From Elymus sibiricus (taxonomy: Eukaryota > Streptophyta > Magnoliopsida > Poales > Poaceae), in contig CM077665.1 in assembly GCA_039707655.1 (NCBI GenBank), forward strand, positions 78,555,954-78,619,953: a stretch of DNA of 64,000 nt, given 5' to 3'. Of the stretch, positions 35,888-45,778 are shown piece by piece. The translations under genes and the position numbers were made by a program. The number at the start of each line of letters is the position of its first letter. Position 1 is the stretch's first letter. The notes below the pieces were generated by a model. The model saw only the letters and a list, made by a program, of their open reading frames with translations. It searched no databases and was not told the origin of the DNA.

Positions 35888-38005
35888 TTACCAAGCTAGG
35901 CCAAAAGCCTAAGCTTGAGGGAGTATGTATTTCCACCGACATTATATTCATGTTTACACATTTCATTCCAGTTGTTGGTGTCCACACTTTTTCATTGTAT
36001 TATCCATGCTAGATTTATTTTCTCGCTTTCTTCTTGCGTGTTTGAAAAACTTTGAGAAAATCCAAAAATATTTCCTACTTCTTTTCGGTTTTTATTTCTA
36101 GTTTAAATTAATTGTAGTAGCAAAAGAAAACGCAAAAAGATTTCTCGTTTCTTCTTTTAATTGTTGAGAGTTCTCCCGTGTAAATAGTTTTTCTCGTTTT
36201 TGTTTTTCTATCTTTAATTTGCTTTCTTTAAGAAAAACCAAAAACTCTAAAAAATATTTCAGTGTGTTTCTCTGAAATTCTTTTCCTTTTATTTGAGTCG
36301 TACCAAGGAGAAGACCAGGATGAAAATGTTGAGTGGCCCTCATATGCATTATAGTTGATCTAACAAAGAGCCCATATAACTTTGTCTTCTCCTTTTGAAT
36401 AAAATGTTTACAGATTCCAGCTTAATCCACGACACTCTTACACTATTATTATTTTCTATATCATTCGGTCGTGCAAGTGAAAGGCAATAATGACGATATT
36501 TGATGAAGTGACTGTGGCAGAGAGAAGCGGGTATGAACTCAACTTGTTTTTGTTTTTGTAAATATGTTTAACCTAGTATCCATGATTCAGCATATTATGA
36601 TCAAACATGTCTGCAATGACAATTAGAGATTATAGTTGCTCATGCCATGCTTAAGTAGCTAGGAGTGGATAATGATTTATCTTGGATGTCAACATGCATT
36701 AAAATGATTGTGATGTAGTATGATGTTATGGTATCCTCCTCTGAATGTTTCAAGTGGCTTGACTTGGCACATGTTCATGCATGTAGTTGAATCAAAACCA
36801 ACATAGCCTTCACGATATTTATCTTCATGGTGTCTATATCCTACTCATGCTAGTATTCAATGTTTATTATTCATAGTGCATGTTCATGACCGTTTTTGCT
36901 CTCTAGCTGGCCGCTTCTCAACCTATTTGCTAGCCTTCGCATGTACTAAGCGGGAATACTCCTTGTGCATCAAAATCCTTAAACCAAAGTTATTCCAGAT
37001 GAGTCCACTATATCTACCTATATGCGGTATTACCCTGCTGTTCCGAGTAAATTTACATGTGCCACCTCTAAAATTTCAAATGAACATCTGTTTTGTGTGC
37101 CTTGACCGCTCATGGAGCGACAGGGGGCGGTCAGTATCTTCCATGTTAAGTGGGTTATTCTCATGATGAGTGTTTATTCACTCGTCCTTACACGAGAGGG
37201 GCGGTAATAGGGATTCCCAGTCCCGAAATCAAAAATTGCAAATAATTAAACAAAACTCCCCTAGGAATGTTGTTGGTATGGACGGTACCCGTGGATTCGG
37301 CTAGCCGTGGAGTGTGTTTGTTGGTAGAAGGGGGAGTAAACCTTTACTTTTACCACTTGGGAACCGCCGCTAATGTGTTTAGCATGAAAGATATTGATAA
37401 CTTTTGGTCGTAACATTGACAGGAAGGGTGTACCTCACAAAATTATATTTATCTCTGATTTAAGCTTTGAGCTCTGGCACCTCTGCAAATCCTTGCTTCC
37501 CTCTGCGAAGGGACTATCTATTTACTTTTATGTTGAGTCATCACCTTCTCAAATAAGCGCCAGATCTGAGAGCACTCTTGTCATCCTTATGCATTGTGTA
37601 TAGTTAATGTTGGGTGCAGCATGACTGGATCTTTTCTACCATGAATTACAATGTTTAGTCGCTGCTTGAACTTTGGAGGTGCTCTGCATTTATGTTTTGC
37701 GGTCTCAGAAAGGGCTAGCGAGATACCACTGTTGTCATATTACATCATGATTGTTTTGACAAAGTGTTTGCATTTGAGATATTTTATTATTACTCGCTAG
37801 TTGCTTATGCCATTGATATGAGTTAATATAATTTTTAAGAGTTATTGCTGACATGGTTAGTCATAATCTTTGCCGAAAACCTGGGTGCTACTTAAGCATA
37901 TATATGTAAACAAGAACAAAAGAGTTCGTAAAAGTTTTTCTTTATCACTTTCAGTTTGTCAACTAAATTGCTTGAGGACAAGCAATGGGTTAAGCTTGGG
38001 GGAGT
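35888..38005. other. 3' non-coding internal region of X
   Basis: No gene. AT-rich, with blocks shared with element Y (see 28600-32211). Ends in the polypurine tract and GGAGT just before the right LTR. Confidence 0.6.
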
Positions 38006-39394
38006 TGATACGTCTCCGTCGTATCTACTTTTCCTAACGCTTTTGCTCTTGTTTGGACTCTAATTTGCATGATTGAATGAAATTAACCCGGACTGACGCT
38101 GTTTTCAGCAGAACTACCATGGTGTTGTTTTTGTGCAGAAATAAAAGTTCTCGGAACTGGACGAAACTTTTTGGAGATTTATTTCACAATAAATAAAAAA
38201 TACTAGAGCCAAGAACCACCGGAGGGGGTGCCTTGGTTGGGCATGATACACCAGGGCGCCACCCCCTCCAGGCGCGCTCTGGTGGGTTGTGCCCACCTCG
38301 TGGCCCCACTGACCCTAATTCCAGCGCTATAAAATCCTATTTTCGGTGAAAAAAACCAGAGAGAAAGTTTCATCGCGTTTTACGATACGGAGCCGCCGCA
38401 ACCTCCTGTTCTTCATCGGGAGGCCAGATCTGGAGCCCGTTTGGGGCTTCGGAGAGGGGAATCTTCGGTCTTCGTCATCATCAACCCTTCTCCATCACCA
38501 ATTCCATGATGCTCCCCACTGGGAGTGAGTAATTCCTTCGTAGGCTCGCTGGTCGGTGAGGAGTTGGATGAGATTCATCATGTAATCGAGTTAGTTTTGT
38601 TAGGGCTTGATCCCTAGTATCCACTATGTTCTGAGATTGATGTTGCTATGACTTTGCCATGCTTAATGCTTGTCACTAGGGACCGAGTGCCATGATTTCA
38701 GATCTGAACCGTTTATGTTATCACCATTATATCTATGTTCTTGATCCGATCTTGCTAGTCATATGCACCTGCTATGTGTTATGATCCGTGAACCCCGGAG
38801 TGACAATAGTCGGGATACTTTCCGGTGATGACCGTAGTTTGAGGAGTTCATTTATTCACTATGTGTTAATGCTTTGTTCCAGTTCTCAATGAAAAGGAGG
38901 CCTTAATATCCCTTAGTTTCCTTATGGACCCCGCTGCCACGGGAGGGTAGGACAAAAGATGTCATGCAAGTTCTTTTCCATAAGCACGTATGACTATTTA
39001 CAGAATACATGTCTACATTATATTTATGAACTAGAGCTAGTTCTGTGTCGCCCTAGGTTATGACTATTATATGATGAATATTATCCAACGAGTTCACCGA
39101 TCCAGTGCCTACGAGTTTTCCACATATTGTTCTTGCTGAGTTACTATTGCTACAAAACTATTGCTATCACTGCTACCGTTACTGTTACTGTTACTACTGC
39201 TATCAAAACTATCATACTACTGTGCTACTGATCACTTTGCTACATATATTTAATATCCAGGTGTGGTTGAATTGACAACTCAACTGCTAATACTTGCAAA
39301 TATTCTTTGGCTCCCCTTGTGTCGAATCTATAAATTTGGGTTGAATATTCTACCCTCGAAAACTGTTGCGATCCCCTATACTTGTGGGTTATCA
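38006..39394 (+). repeat. Right LTR of retrotransposon X
   Basis: About 1389 bp. Begins TGATACGTCTCCGTCG, ends TGGGTTATCA, followed by ATGAA. Collinear with 26355-27749. Confidence 0.92.
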
Positions 39395-39399
39395 ATGAA

Positions 39400-40162
39400 C
39401 CATGCCCATGAAACCTCTGTCTCCAACTGAAACAAACCAATAGCAACAGGGAACATCCAGTTGTGTTCATCTAAAGCATTGCATGCTTCCAATTAACCAT
39501 TCCATTTGCCAGTCAAAAAAGATGAGTCTATGCTCAAATATGGACGACACCTCGCCTTGAAGCCATCGATGCAAGGCTTCAAAGCCATAAAGAACTTGGA
39601 GAAAAGGACTGTGCCATCCTCTGTTACCTCTGTGTCTATCTCCACAACACTGCCATGTGACCTCTTCTCCACCTCTGCTTTGAAGTTATAAAGCATCCTA
39701 AATGTGTTTGCCCAATCACCATATAATTGTTTCATTGCCCTTTGTTTTGCCTTCCACATTGTGGCATACTTCACCTTTATTGGGTACTACTTTTCCAAGT
39801 CTACTTTAAGTTTCTTTGTAGTAGTGTTTGGTTTCTTGGCTAAAATAGGAGTGTTCTTTTCTGCAATACAAAGTTGTGATGTCATGGTTGATACTCTCTG
39901 TGAACTTGTAATACAAGTATGTTGATGTGGGATTTGATTAACCCTTATGGTACTTCCACCAGGTTGAAGTCTAGCAGATATGTACCACTTGCAAGGCTTG
40001 ACGCTTCCATCAAAACCTCTGCACCTCGCATAAAACTTCTTCCTATCAGTCCACATAGTCTTGGCATCAAACTCATGTTTGACTGCATAAGTATTGAAAC
40101 ACATTCTAAACTCATTCAGGTTTGGGAACAACTTCCCTACTTCAATAACATGATTTTCTTTA
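39400..40162 (-). pseudogene. Outer MULE transposase, middle part (DNA-binding and catalytic start)
   Basis: Minus-strand frame between the inner MULE and the Gypsy element. It starts with the MuDR-type N-terminal DNA-binding region (HVIEVGKLFPNLNEFR, then a WxDRKKFYARCRGFD zinc-ligand stretch and HQHTC). The MULE core start follows, with RCRPYLSIDSSFLTGKWNG, where SIDSSFL carries the probable first catalytic Asp. In-frame TAA at 39493-39495 follows directly, and there is another frame problem near 39785. Across the Gypsy insertion the frame continues into 26349 when one ATGAA is removed. Confidence 0.88.
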
Positions 40163-40345
40163 GGGTTTTCTATTCTTGTGCCCCTTGTTCCATAGTTGTA
40201 CTCATTCACCCCCACACTCTTAACAATTGCTCACTTTTCCCCATTCTCTTGTCCAAAACGCTCACAAATGGTCACAATGGAGGATGCCGTCGGGTTAATG
40301 GTTTGACCGTTAACTGCTGACGAACGGGGCCCTGGTTTCGGTGGA
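40163..40345. repeat. Left TIR of the inner MULE
   Basis: Pairs with 43945-44124 in inverted orientation at high similarity. Shared blocks: ACTCATTCA(C/T)CCCCAC, TTGCTCACTTTTCCCC, GATGCCGTCGGGT, TTTGACCGTTAACT. Confidence 0.92.
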
Positions 40346-40540
40346 CTGTTGGGTCAATGTACGCCACTCCCTCCATCCCTTTTTACAGGCGTGTTTTCAC
40401 AGGTGTCCGCCATGTTGGGCTGACGGCGTGGCCCCACACGGACTCGTTGGGAAACCCGACGGTCCGACGGGCGCCTCAACCGTCGGCGCGGTGTGAACGC
40501 CGCGTGGCGCCGCTTCAGATCGCCGCCCGAGGCCATAGCC

Positions 40541-40552
40541 GGCTATTTAAGC
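40541..40552 (+). promoter_or_regulatory. TATA-like box of the left inner-MULE gene
   Basis: GGCTATTTAAGCC lies ~100 bp before the ATG at 40651, just inside the TIR. TATTTAA is a usable plant TATA variant. Position-based inference. Confidence 0.5.
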
Positions 40553-40650
40553 CGGTCGGCGTCCCCCAGCCCTTGCACATCCTCCTCCTCTCTCCACCCT
40601 GCCGCCGCCCGAGCCCATCCGCCTCCTCTCACACTTCCCTCGCCGTCAGG

Positions 40651-41124
40651 ATGGTCCGGCACCTCATGACCACCTACGCGCAGCTCACTCCAGAGCGGCG
40701 CCTGCAAATCGAGGCGGAGATGCAGGCTCGCCGCGCCGCCCGCATCGCTGCGGGTCTCCCTCCGGATTCGCCGGAGATGGAGGAGGAGGAGGAGCAGCAG
40801 CAGGAGGAGCATCAGCCGGCAGCCATGGAGGAGGACGACCCAGAGGCGGAGGCGGAGTTCGCCGTCGACCAACCGGAGGAGATGGCGGAGCAGCAGGCCA
40901 TCCTGGATTCCATCCGGGATGAGGCCGAGGTGGAGGTCAACCGCCGGCTCTTCCGGCAGAGGCAGGCGGTGGCCGACGCCCTCTTCAACGAGCTGGAGGC
41001 GGAGATAGAGGCAGAGGAGGCGGAAGCGGAGCAGCCGCAGGCGCCGGAGGGGGCGGAACTGCGACAGGCGGCAATTTATCCACCGGAGGGCACGGAGATC
41101 ATCGACGTCTCCGACGAAGAGTAG
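40651..41124 (+). CDS. Acidic inner-MULE protein with C-terminal SUMO-interaction-like motif
   Basis: 157 aa, single exon, intact. The N-terminus, MVRHLMTTYAQLTPERRLQI, is helical and basic (MQARRAARIAAGLPPD). A Glu/Gln-rich region follows (residues ~48-85), then a likely coiled coil (ILDSIRDEAEVEVNRRLFRQ through ALFNELEAEIEAEEAEAE). The C-terminus is EGTEIIDVSDEE: IIDV followed by an acidic SDEE stretch is a textbook SUMO-interaction motif shape. The ATG follows CCGTCAGG, with a TATA-like box about 100 bp upstream. Neither a transposase nor a known host gene. It points at the gene at 42709-43626, as the two genes of MuDR do. Function unknown; the motif is an inference. Confidence 0.7.
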   Translation: MVRHLMTTYAQLTPERRLQIEAEMQARRAARIAAGLPPDSPEMEEEEEQQQEEHQPAAMEEDDPEAEAEFAVDQPEEMAEQQAILDSIRDEAEVEVNRRLFRQRQAVADALFNELEAEIEAEEAEAEQPQAPEGAELRQAAIYPPEGTEIIDVSDEE

Positions 41125-41349
41125 ATATGTTCTACTATGTAGTATGTAGGTTTTACATCTTGCATGCTTTTGTATGGATTTACCCTTTCTAATATGAGAT
41201 GTCTGGTTGTGTAATGAAGTTTTCAATCTAATATGAGCCATGTTGATGTTGAAAAAGAAGAAGGAAAAGAAAACTATTTTTTGCATGATGAAACTAATTT
41301 GGTAGTCCATTTTTTACTTGTTGGTGGCCATATTGCATGAAATAAAACA

Positions 41350-41465
41350 GTGCAATCAAATCAATAAAGAAAAAAACGGTGCAATCAAATCAATAAAGAA
41401 AAAATGGTGCAATCAAATCAATAAAGGAAAAAAATGGTGCAATCAAATCAATAAAGAAAAAAAAA
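41350..41465 (+). repeat. Four-copy 28-30-bp tandem repeat
   Basis: Unit GTGCAATCAAATCAATAAAG plus an A-run and GG, repeated four times in the 3' flank of the left inner-MULE gene. Minisatellite-like. The repeated AATAAAG could act as poly(A) signals. Confidence 0.85.
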
Positions 41466-41499
41466 GAGAACCAGCGCGTGTACCATTTTATATGCCTCT

Positions 41500-42540
41500 T
41501 TTATCCTTGTGGGCCTTCGACAGTTCAACGCCTTGCGAATGCCCAACAAGGACTTGATTTTATTTTGGGACAGACGAATGGGCGAGCAGAACCAACCTCT
41601 CACGGATCGCCCAACGATCCAATGATGCGGAGCCGTCCATGTGATCCAACGGTGCACAGCCTGCACGCAGCCCGCCCTCTGAATTCCTTCTAGAAGACCA
41701 TATCTGAGGGTTGTCGCTTGGCGCTAGGGTATGATCGGACGACTGCAGTTCGACACTAGGGTTTGGAGAGATGCTGCGGGGTTTTGAGCCGGTCAGCGGG
41801 GATATCTTAGGTTTGACCAACTTTCAAATGACCTTAAATAATTCAAAAAAATCAAAAAAGTAGAAAACCTTCGCGGTTCGTCGTTTTATAAGACATTGTT
41901 ACCATAAAAAATATATAAACTTGGTTTATGGACATTTTTATGGAAAATCTTTTTTTGAGGTAAGCTACCATTTCCAAGTTCAAATGAGCAGAACAAATTC
42001 AAAATTTATCAAAAAAAATGGAAGACCTGCGCACAATGCCGTTGTATGTGACATGGTTATGACAAAAATTAATAATCTTGGTTTATGGACATTTTCATGA
42101 AAACTCCTTCACACAAATGAGCTATCACGTACGAGATTTTATAGAGTCCGAGAAGAGAGTGTTATTGGGTTTAGGTTTATGAAAGATTAAAAAATCAAAA
42201 AAATCACCAAAGAATCATTTTAGTGTGAATAAGAAGGATCTGAACTTATTTTTTCATTATTGAAATTTTAAAATGTTTTTATAATGATTTCTATTAGAAA
42301 TGGTTTGTTTACCCTAACTTTCGGAGCTCATCAACATAGGCTAACATGATCATTTATTTGTATTTTTGTTTTATTTGTTGTTAGATCATTGCAACCTAGG
42401 CTAACATGATCATTGCAACATCACAGAGCAATGTATTTCAAATGTTGCTTATAATTCAAAGGTCAGTCCAAATTCAAATTCAAACATCACATCACATTCG
42501 AACATCATATCAAATCACATCCACATGCATTAACTTTAAT
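41500..42540. other. Spacer between the convergent inner-MULE genes
   Basis: No gene. 41830-42140 has two diverged direct copies (AATTCAAAA..., TTGGTTTATGGACATTTT) of a module that occurs once in the outer MULE (24160-24330). A hairpin GCCGGCCACAAAGGCCGGC at ~42552 follows, in the 3' region of the minus-strand gene. Confidence 0.55.
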
Positions 42541-42708
42541 TATACATTAATGCCGGCCACAAAGGCCGGCGATAGTTCACAAGTCTGCCAGGCATTAACT
42601 AAAAACATTAAAATTAAAATAAAAACGAGGAGGCGCGCTGCCCTAGGCGTCCTCATTGTCGTCGTCATCGGGGCCGGTGAGGTCGACGAGGGTCGGCGCC
42701 GGGCCAGC

Positions 42709-43626
42709 CTAGGGGAACGCGGTCTCCCAGGCGGTGGCGACGTCGTCCGCTGGTGGCTGCACTGCCGCTGCCTGGGCTTCGGCATGGCGCTCCTCCTCCT
42801 CTGCCTCGGCGTTATTCTCCAACTCCTCGAGCCGTCGACCCTCGCGACGCTCCGCCCGCAGGTGCTGCTGTCGCCAGAACTCCAGGTAGTCCCGCTCCTG
42901 CTTCGGCGTCGCTAGCATCCAGATGGGTGGCGCGCTCACCCACTCGCTCACCACCCTCTCCCAGATGTACTCCTGGGGCTTGAGGGCGGTCGGCGCCGGC
43001 TCGAGCTTGGCAGGGGACGGCGGGGCCAGCGGCGGCACGACGCAGTCGCCGGCAACGGAGAGCGCAATGGCCTCCGCCATCCGCGCCTGGTAAGCCACCT
43101 CCTCCTCCTCCTTGCGCTGCTCCTCCTCCTCGCTTTCACGGCGGGCGGTTGCCAGCGCCTCCTGGTATTCGGCCTCCACCTCCTGGTCCTCATCGCGCAC
43201 GACGAGGGGCGGCATGGTGCTAGCCCGCACGTCGCGGACGCCACACCGGCGCTGCTCCTCGTGCTCAAACGTAAACCAGACCTCCCAATCGGGAGAGTCT
43301 TCAGCGTAAGCCGGGTTGAGCCACTGCTCAGGCATGAGCTGCCGCCGCCGGCGCCTCACCTCCTCTGCATGCGCCCGTGCCGACCGTGGCACTGCCGGCA
43401 CTGGGATCCTCTCCGGATCCAAGTGCCAGTCATGTGACAGGACCACGTCGGGGTCGGGGAAAGGGATGCGGTGCTCCCAGTGCCACCTCGCCTGGTGCAC
43501 TGGGACGCTAATCCGCTACCGAGGCGGACAGGAAGACGACGGCGGGGGTAGCGCGCGCCAAGGGACGGCGGGGGCCTTGCCCTTCTTCTTGCCGGAGCTC
43601 GAGCAGGCCCCTGAGAAGATGCCCAT
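42709..43626 (-). pseudogene. Inner-MULE minus-strand protein with ubiquitin-interaction-like motif, one stop
   Basis: From ATG at 43626 (MGIFSGACSSSGKKKGKAPA) the frame is 305 aa, broken once by TAG at 43516-43518 (codon 37). Downstream it is fully open. Features: Trp-rich HQARWHWEHRIPF, LSHDWHLDPERIPVP, WLNPAYAEDSPDWEVWFTFE, then an Arg/Glu-rich helix. EEEEVAYQARMAEAIALSVAG resembles a ubiquitin-interacting motif (acidic, then A-I-A-L-S). The C-terminal part has WMLATPKQERDYLEFWRQQH and a long charged helix. Translation could still start downstream of the stop (ATG at 43500). No transposase residues. Which cellular gene it came from, if any, is not recognised. Confidence 0.65.
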
Positions 43627-43944
43627 GGTGGCTGCTGGCTAGGGTTTGTCACCGGTGGGCTAGGGTTTGCAGATCCTGGCGGGGGTGAAGGGGGCAGGCT
43701 TTTCTTTGGAAGGGTGGAAACTGCTGTGGACTGGCCGGTCCACGGGTTTCCACTTAAAGAAGGACGACGACCCGAACATGGGTGGCTGACGACCGGGGCC
43801 TGCCGTGCGTGCGCATTTACTTTGGGACATGGGGGTAGTTGGAAGGCTGCCACGCGTCCCCGAAGTGGACGAGGAGAAAGCGTGTGCGCGTCCGTTCGGC
43901 GTCATTGTGGCTGGAAATGGGCTCGTCAGGTCCAACGGGCGACA

Positions 43945-44124
43945 CAGTCCAGCACGGTCCCACTCGTCAGTAGTTAACGGTCAAACCATTTACCCGACGG
44001 CATCCCCCGGTGTGACCATTTCTGAGGGTTTCGGACAAAGGAGTGGGGAAAAGTGAGCAAATGTTAAGGGCGTGGGGATGAATGAGTATAGCTAAGGAAT
44101 CAGGGGCACAGATGTAAAAAACCC
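43945..44124. repeat. Right TIR of the inner MULE
   Basis: Inverted partner of 40163-40345, ending ...GGGGCACAGATGTAAAAAACCC at 44124, immediately before the 9-bp duplication. Confidence 0.92.
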
Positions 44125-44133
44125 TTTTCTTTA

Positions 44134-45014
44134 TCATAGACATTTAGAAGCTCATCATCATGTGCATCATCTACATCATCTGCAGCATCTTTCATCAGTT
44201 GTTCATCCACATCTTCACATGCATCTCTGTTAGCATCACTAGGCAAAGTCGATTTATCACTCTCTTCCTTATCTTGATCATCTACTGGAATGCCAAATTT
44301 TTTGGCCATCTCTATGTCAGCCATTGGTGCAATGACCAAATCAGTAGTGTCTTCTAATTCCACTGAATTCCAATCAATCGAAATAACCCTTGCAGCACCA
44401 TCACAACCCTCTTTTGCATCTGCATCCGCCACCTCTATTACTGTTACTTCACCCATACACATGGACGTTATCTGTCTTTGTGAAGCCCAATCATCATCTA
44501 CCATCTGCGAAGCCAACTTTGACGGCACATATCCAACCTTAGAATCTGATTTCAGCTCAACGAGCTCCGCATGAAAGGTAGTCCGTTTGCTTACCCAGCC
44601 GTCTTGCCGATCGATTTCATCAACCATCTCTTCACCATTCTCAATTCTCACATACACACGCTTCCAATTATCAAACCGTAACAATGTTACCTCTTGCTCT
44701 GGACCCCAAAAACTGCTCTCCCCAATTTTCTCGACCACATTCTTCACGGCCCTCTCTTCCATGCTCTGCATTTCTTGTGGATCAATCTATGCAAATTCAA
44801 CCTCCAATTTCACAATCGTATCTCTCTCTATGTCCCGCACGCTACCATCAACTAGCTTCGCCTTAGATGGAAAGAATTCAACAGTGAATTCGAATGTCCG
44901 AGCACCATCGCCCTTGTTTGTCAATGGTGGGCAGTGTGAGGCAACGGAAGTAGATGAGGCACACATCGCATGGGTTAGAAAGGGTGCACATTACCTAGTC
45001 TCCGGCGGCTCCAT
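44134..45014 (-). pseudogene. Outer MULE transposase, N-terminal part
   Basis: The start is probably ATG at 45014 (MEPPET), with a 20-nt first exon ending at a GT donor (44994). The acceptor is not clear, perhaps mutated. The frame then runs GDGARTFEFTVEFFPSKAKL and, after TAG at 44787-44789, MQSMEERAVKNVVEKIGESS, WKRVYVRIENGEE and a long Asp/Glu-rich linker ending at the inner-MULE junction. With the inner MULE and one TTTTCTTTA removed, the frame passes directly into the DNA-binding region at 40162. The N-terminal beta-rich part is common in large plant MULE transposases. Confidence 0.8.
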
Positions 45015-45349
45015 CTAGTTCGGGTAGTCCAACGCCACCGCCGCCACCCCCAGTCTGGATCCCGTCGAAAACAAAGGCCACCCCACTTGGCCAGATCTAA
45101 TTCAAGACGGAGGATAACGTAGGGTGCCGAATACACTCACCACATACGCCGCCGCGGCTGCGAACGAAACCTCCGCCGCCGCCGAGAACAAAGAAGGGAG
45201 CAGGGGAGCAGGACGGGTTCAGTCACGGGGGTGGAAACGTTAACCTCGATGCACTGCCAAGTGGGACCCATCACCAGTTGCATTGATTAGTTTAACCCCT
45301 GCTTTAACATTACCGCACTACCTGTTTGACGACCGTTCCCCTCGTTTTA

Positions 45350-45470
45350 ACTACTTGGTCGCATACGGGCTATTATTGCCATCTAAAACGACGCACCAGA
45401 GCTATTTTCATGAACGACGTAGCTTTCTTTCCAAGTCACGTCAAATGTGTCGTACAGGAGCTATAAGCCC
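45350..45470. repeat. Right TIR of the outer MULE
   Basis: Inverted partner of 20856-20975, ending GTACAGGAGCTATAAGCCC before ATTCTAGGG. Confidence 0.8.
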
Positions 45471-45778
45471 ATTCTAGGGTGCTAAGCGAAAGCTCATGTC
45501 CACCTTGGACTCAGCAGTGGCGACGCTTCGCGCCATCTTTTCTCCCGAGGGCGTTGTCGTGGAGCTTAGGTGTGGTAGGGCGTAGCGTAGCGTTGTACCT
45601 AGTCTTCCCTGTGTCCCTCTTCGGTAGCGTAGTTGTTCTGCGTGATCCGGTTATCTCGGGATCTGCTTTGTAAGAGGGTTACCTCTCCACCTTGTATCGT
45701 TCGGTCATATACTCTATTCGGTTATTGCTTTATATATAAAGCGGGAAGAAAGACTGTTCCAAGGATAAGGTGGATCTT

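Larger units (their letters stand above)
26355..39394 (+). mobile_element. Gypsy-type LTR retrotransposon X, 13.0 kb, Athila-like, non-autonomous
   Basis: LTRs at 26355-27749 and 38006-39394 start TGATACGTCTCCGTC and end GGGTTATCA. The TSD ATGAA lies at 26350-26354 and 39395-39399. Polypurine tract TTAAGCTTGGGGGAG precedes the right LTR. Internal coding is gag-like and protease pieces plus one long ORF at 34868. No reverse transcriptase, RNase H or integrase was found, so it depends on a partner. The interior contains the 3' part of a related element (28.6-32.2 kb). Confidence 0.9.
40163..44124. mobile_element. Inner MULE, 3.96 kb, with two convergent cargo genes
   Basis: TTTTCTTTA is duplicated at 40154-40162 and 44125-44133, a perfect 9-bp TSD. 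Inverted termini of ~180 bp begin GGGTTTTCTATTCTTGTGCC on the left and GGGTTTTTTACATCTGTGCC on the right (complement). The shared block ATGGTTTGACCGTTAACT lies about 150 bp inside each end. It encodes no transposase but two genes pointing inward, at 40651-41124 (+) and 42709-43626 (-). It inserted in the transposase gene of the outer MULE. Confidence 0.93.
20856..45470. mobile_element. 24.6-kb Mutator-like element (MULE) with nested insertions
   Basis: ATTCTAGGG is duplicated at both ends (20847-20855 and 45471-45479), a perfect 9-bp Mutator-type TSD. Long diverged terminal inverted repeats of ~110 bp or more start GGGTCAATAGCTC on the left; the right end is ...GAGCTATAAGCCC. Shared internal TIR blocks include GGTGCG(A/T)CG and AATAGCCC. 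It carries a MuDR-type transposase gene on the minus strand from the right, and a GRF zinc-finger gene on the plus strand from the left. The foreign DNA inside is a second MULE (40163-44124) and a Gypsy element (26355-39394). Own length is about 7.6 kb. Confidence 0.92.
19378..45763 (+). mobile_element. LINE-like non-autonomous element, ~1.76 kb, split by a MULE
   Basis: GATAAGGTGGATCTT (15 bp) occurs at 19363-19377 and 45764-45778, the length of duplication expected for target-primed insertion. The element's own sequence is 19378-20855 plus 45480-45763. It has a GC-rich 5' part and a 3' end with GCTTTATATATAAAGCGG, but no LTRs and no terminal inverted repeats. No reverse transcriptase or endonuclease is visible; the many open frames in the GC-rich part have no recognisable domain. 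It is therefore probably non-autonomous. A clear poly(A) tail is lacking, which leaves the class open. Confidence 0.7.

Noticed and set aside
40543..41310. 255-aa minus-strand ORF opposite the left inner-MULE gene
   Set aside because: Leu/Arg-rich shadow of the Glu-rich plus-strand frame; the start lies in A/T-rich 3' flank and there is no domain.
44587..45018. 143-aa plus-strand ORF at the transposase start
   Set aside because: The minus strand holds recognisable transposase N-terminal sequence; the plus frame is Ser/Thr-rich without features.
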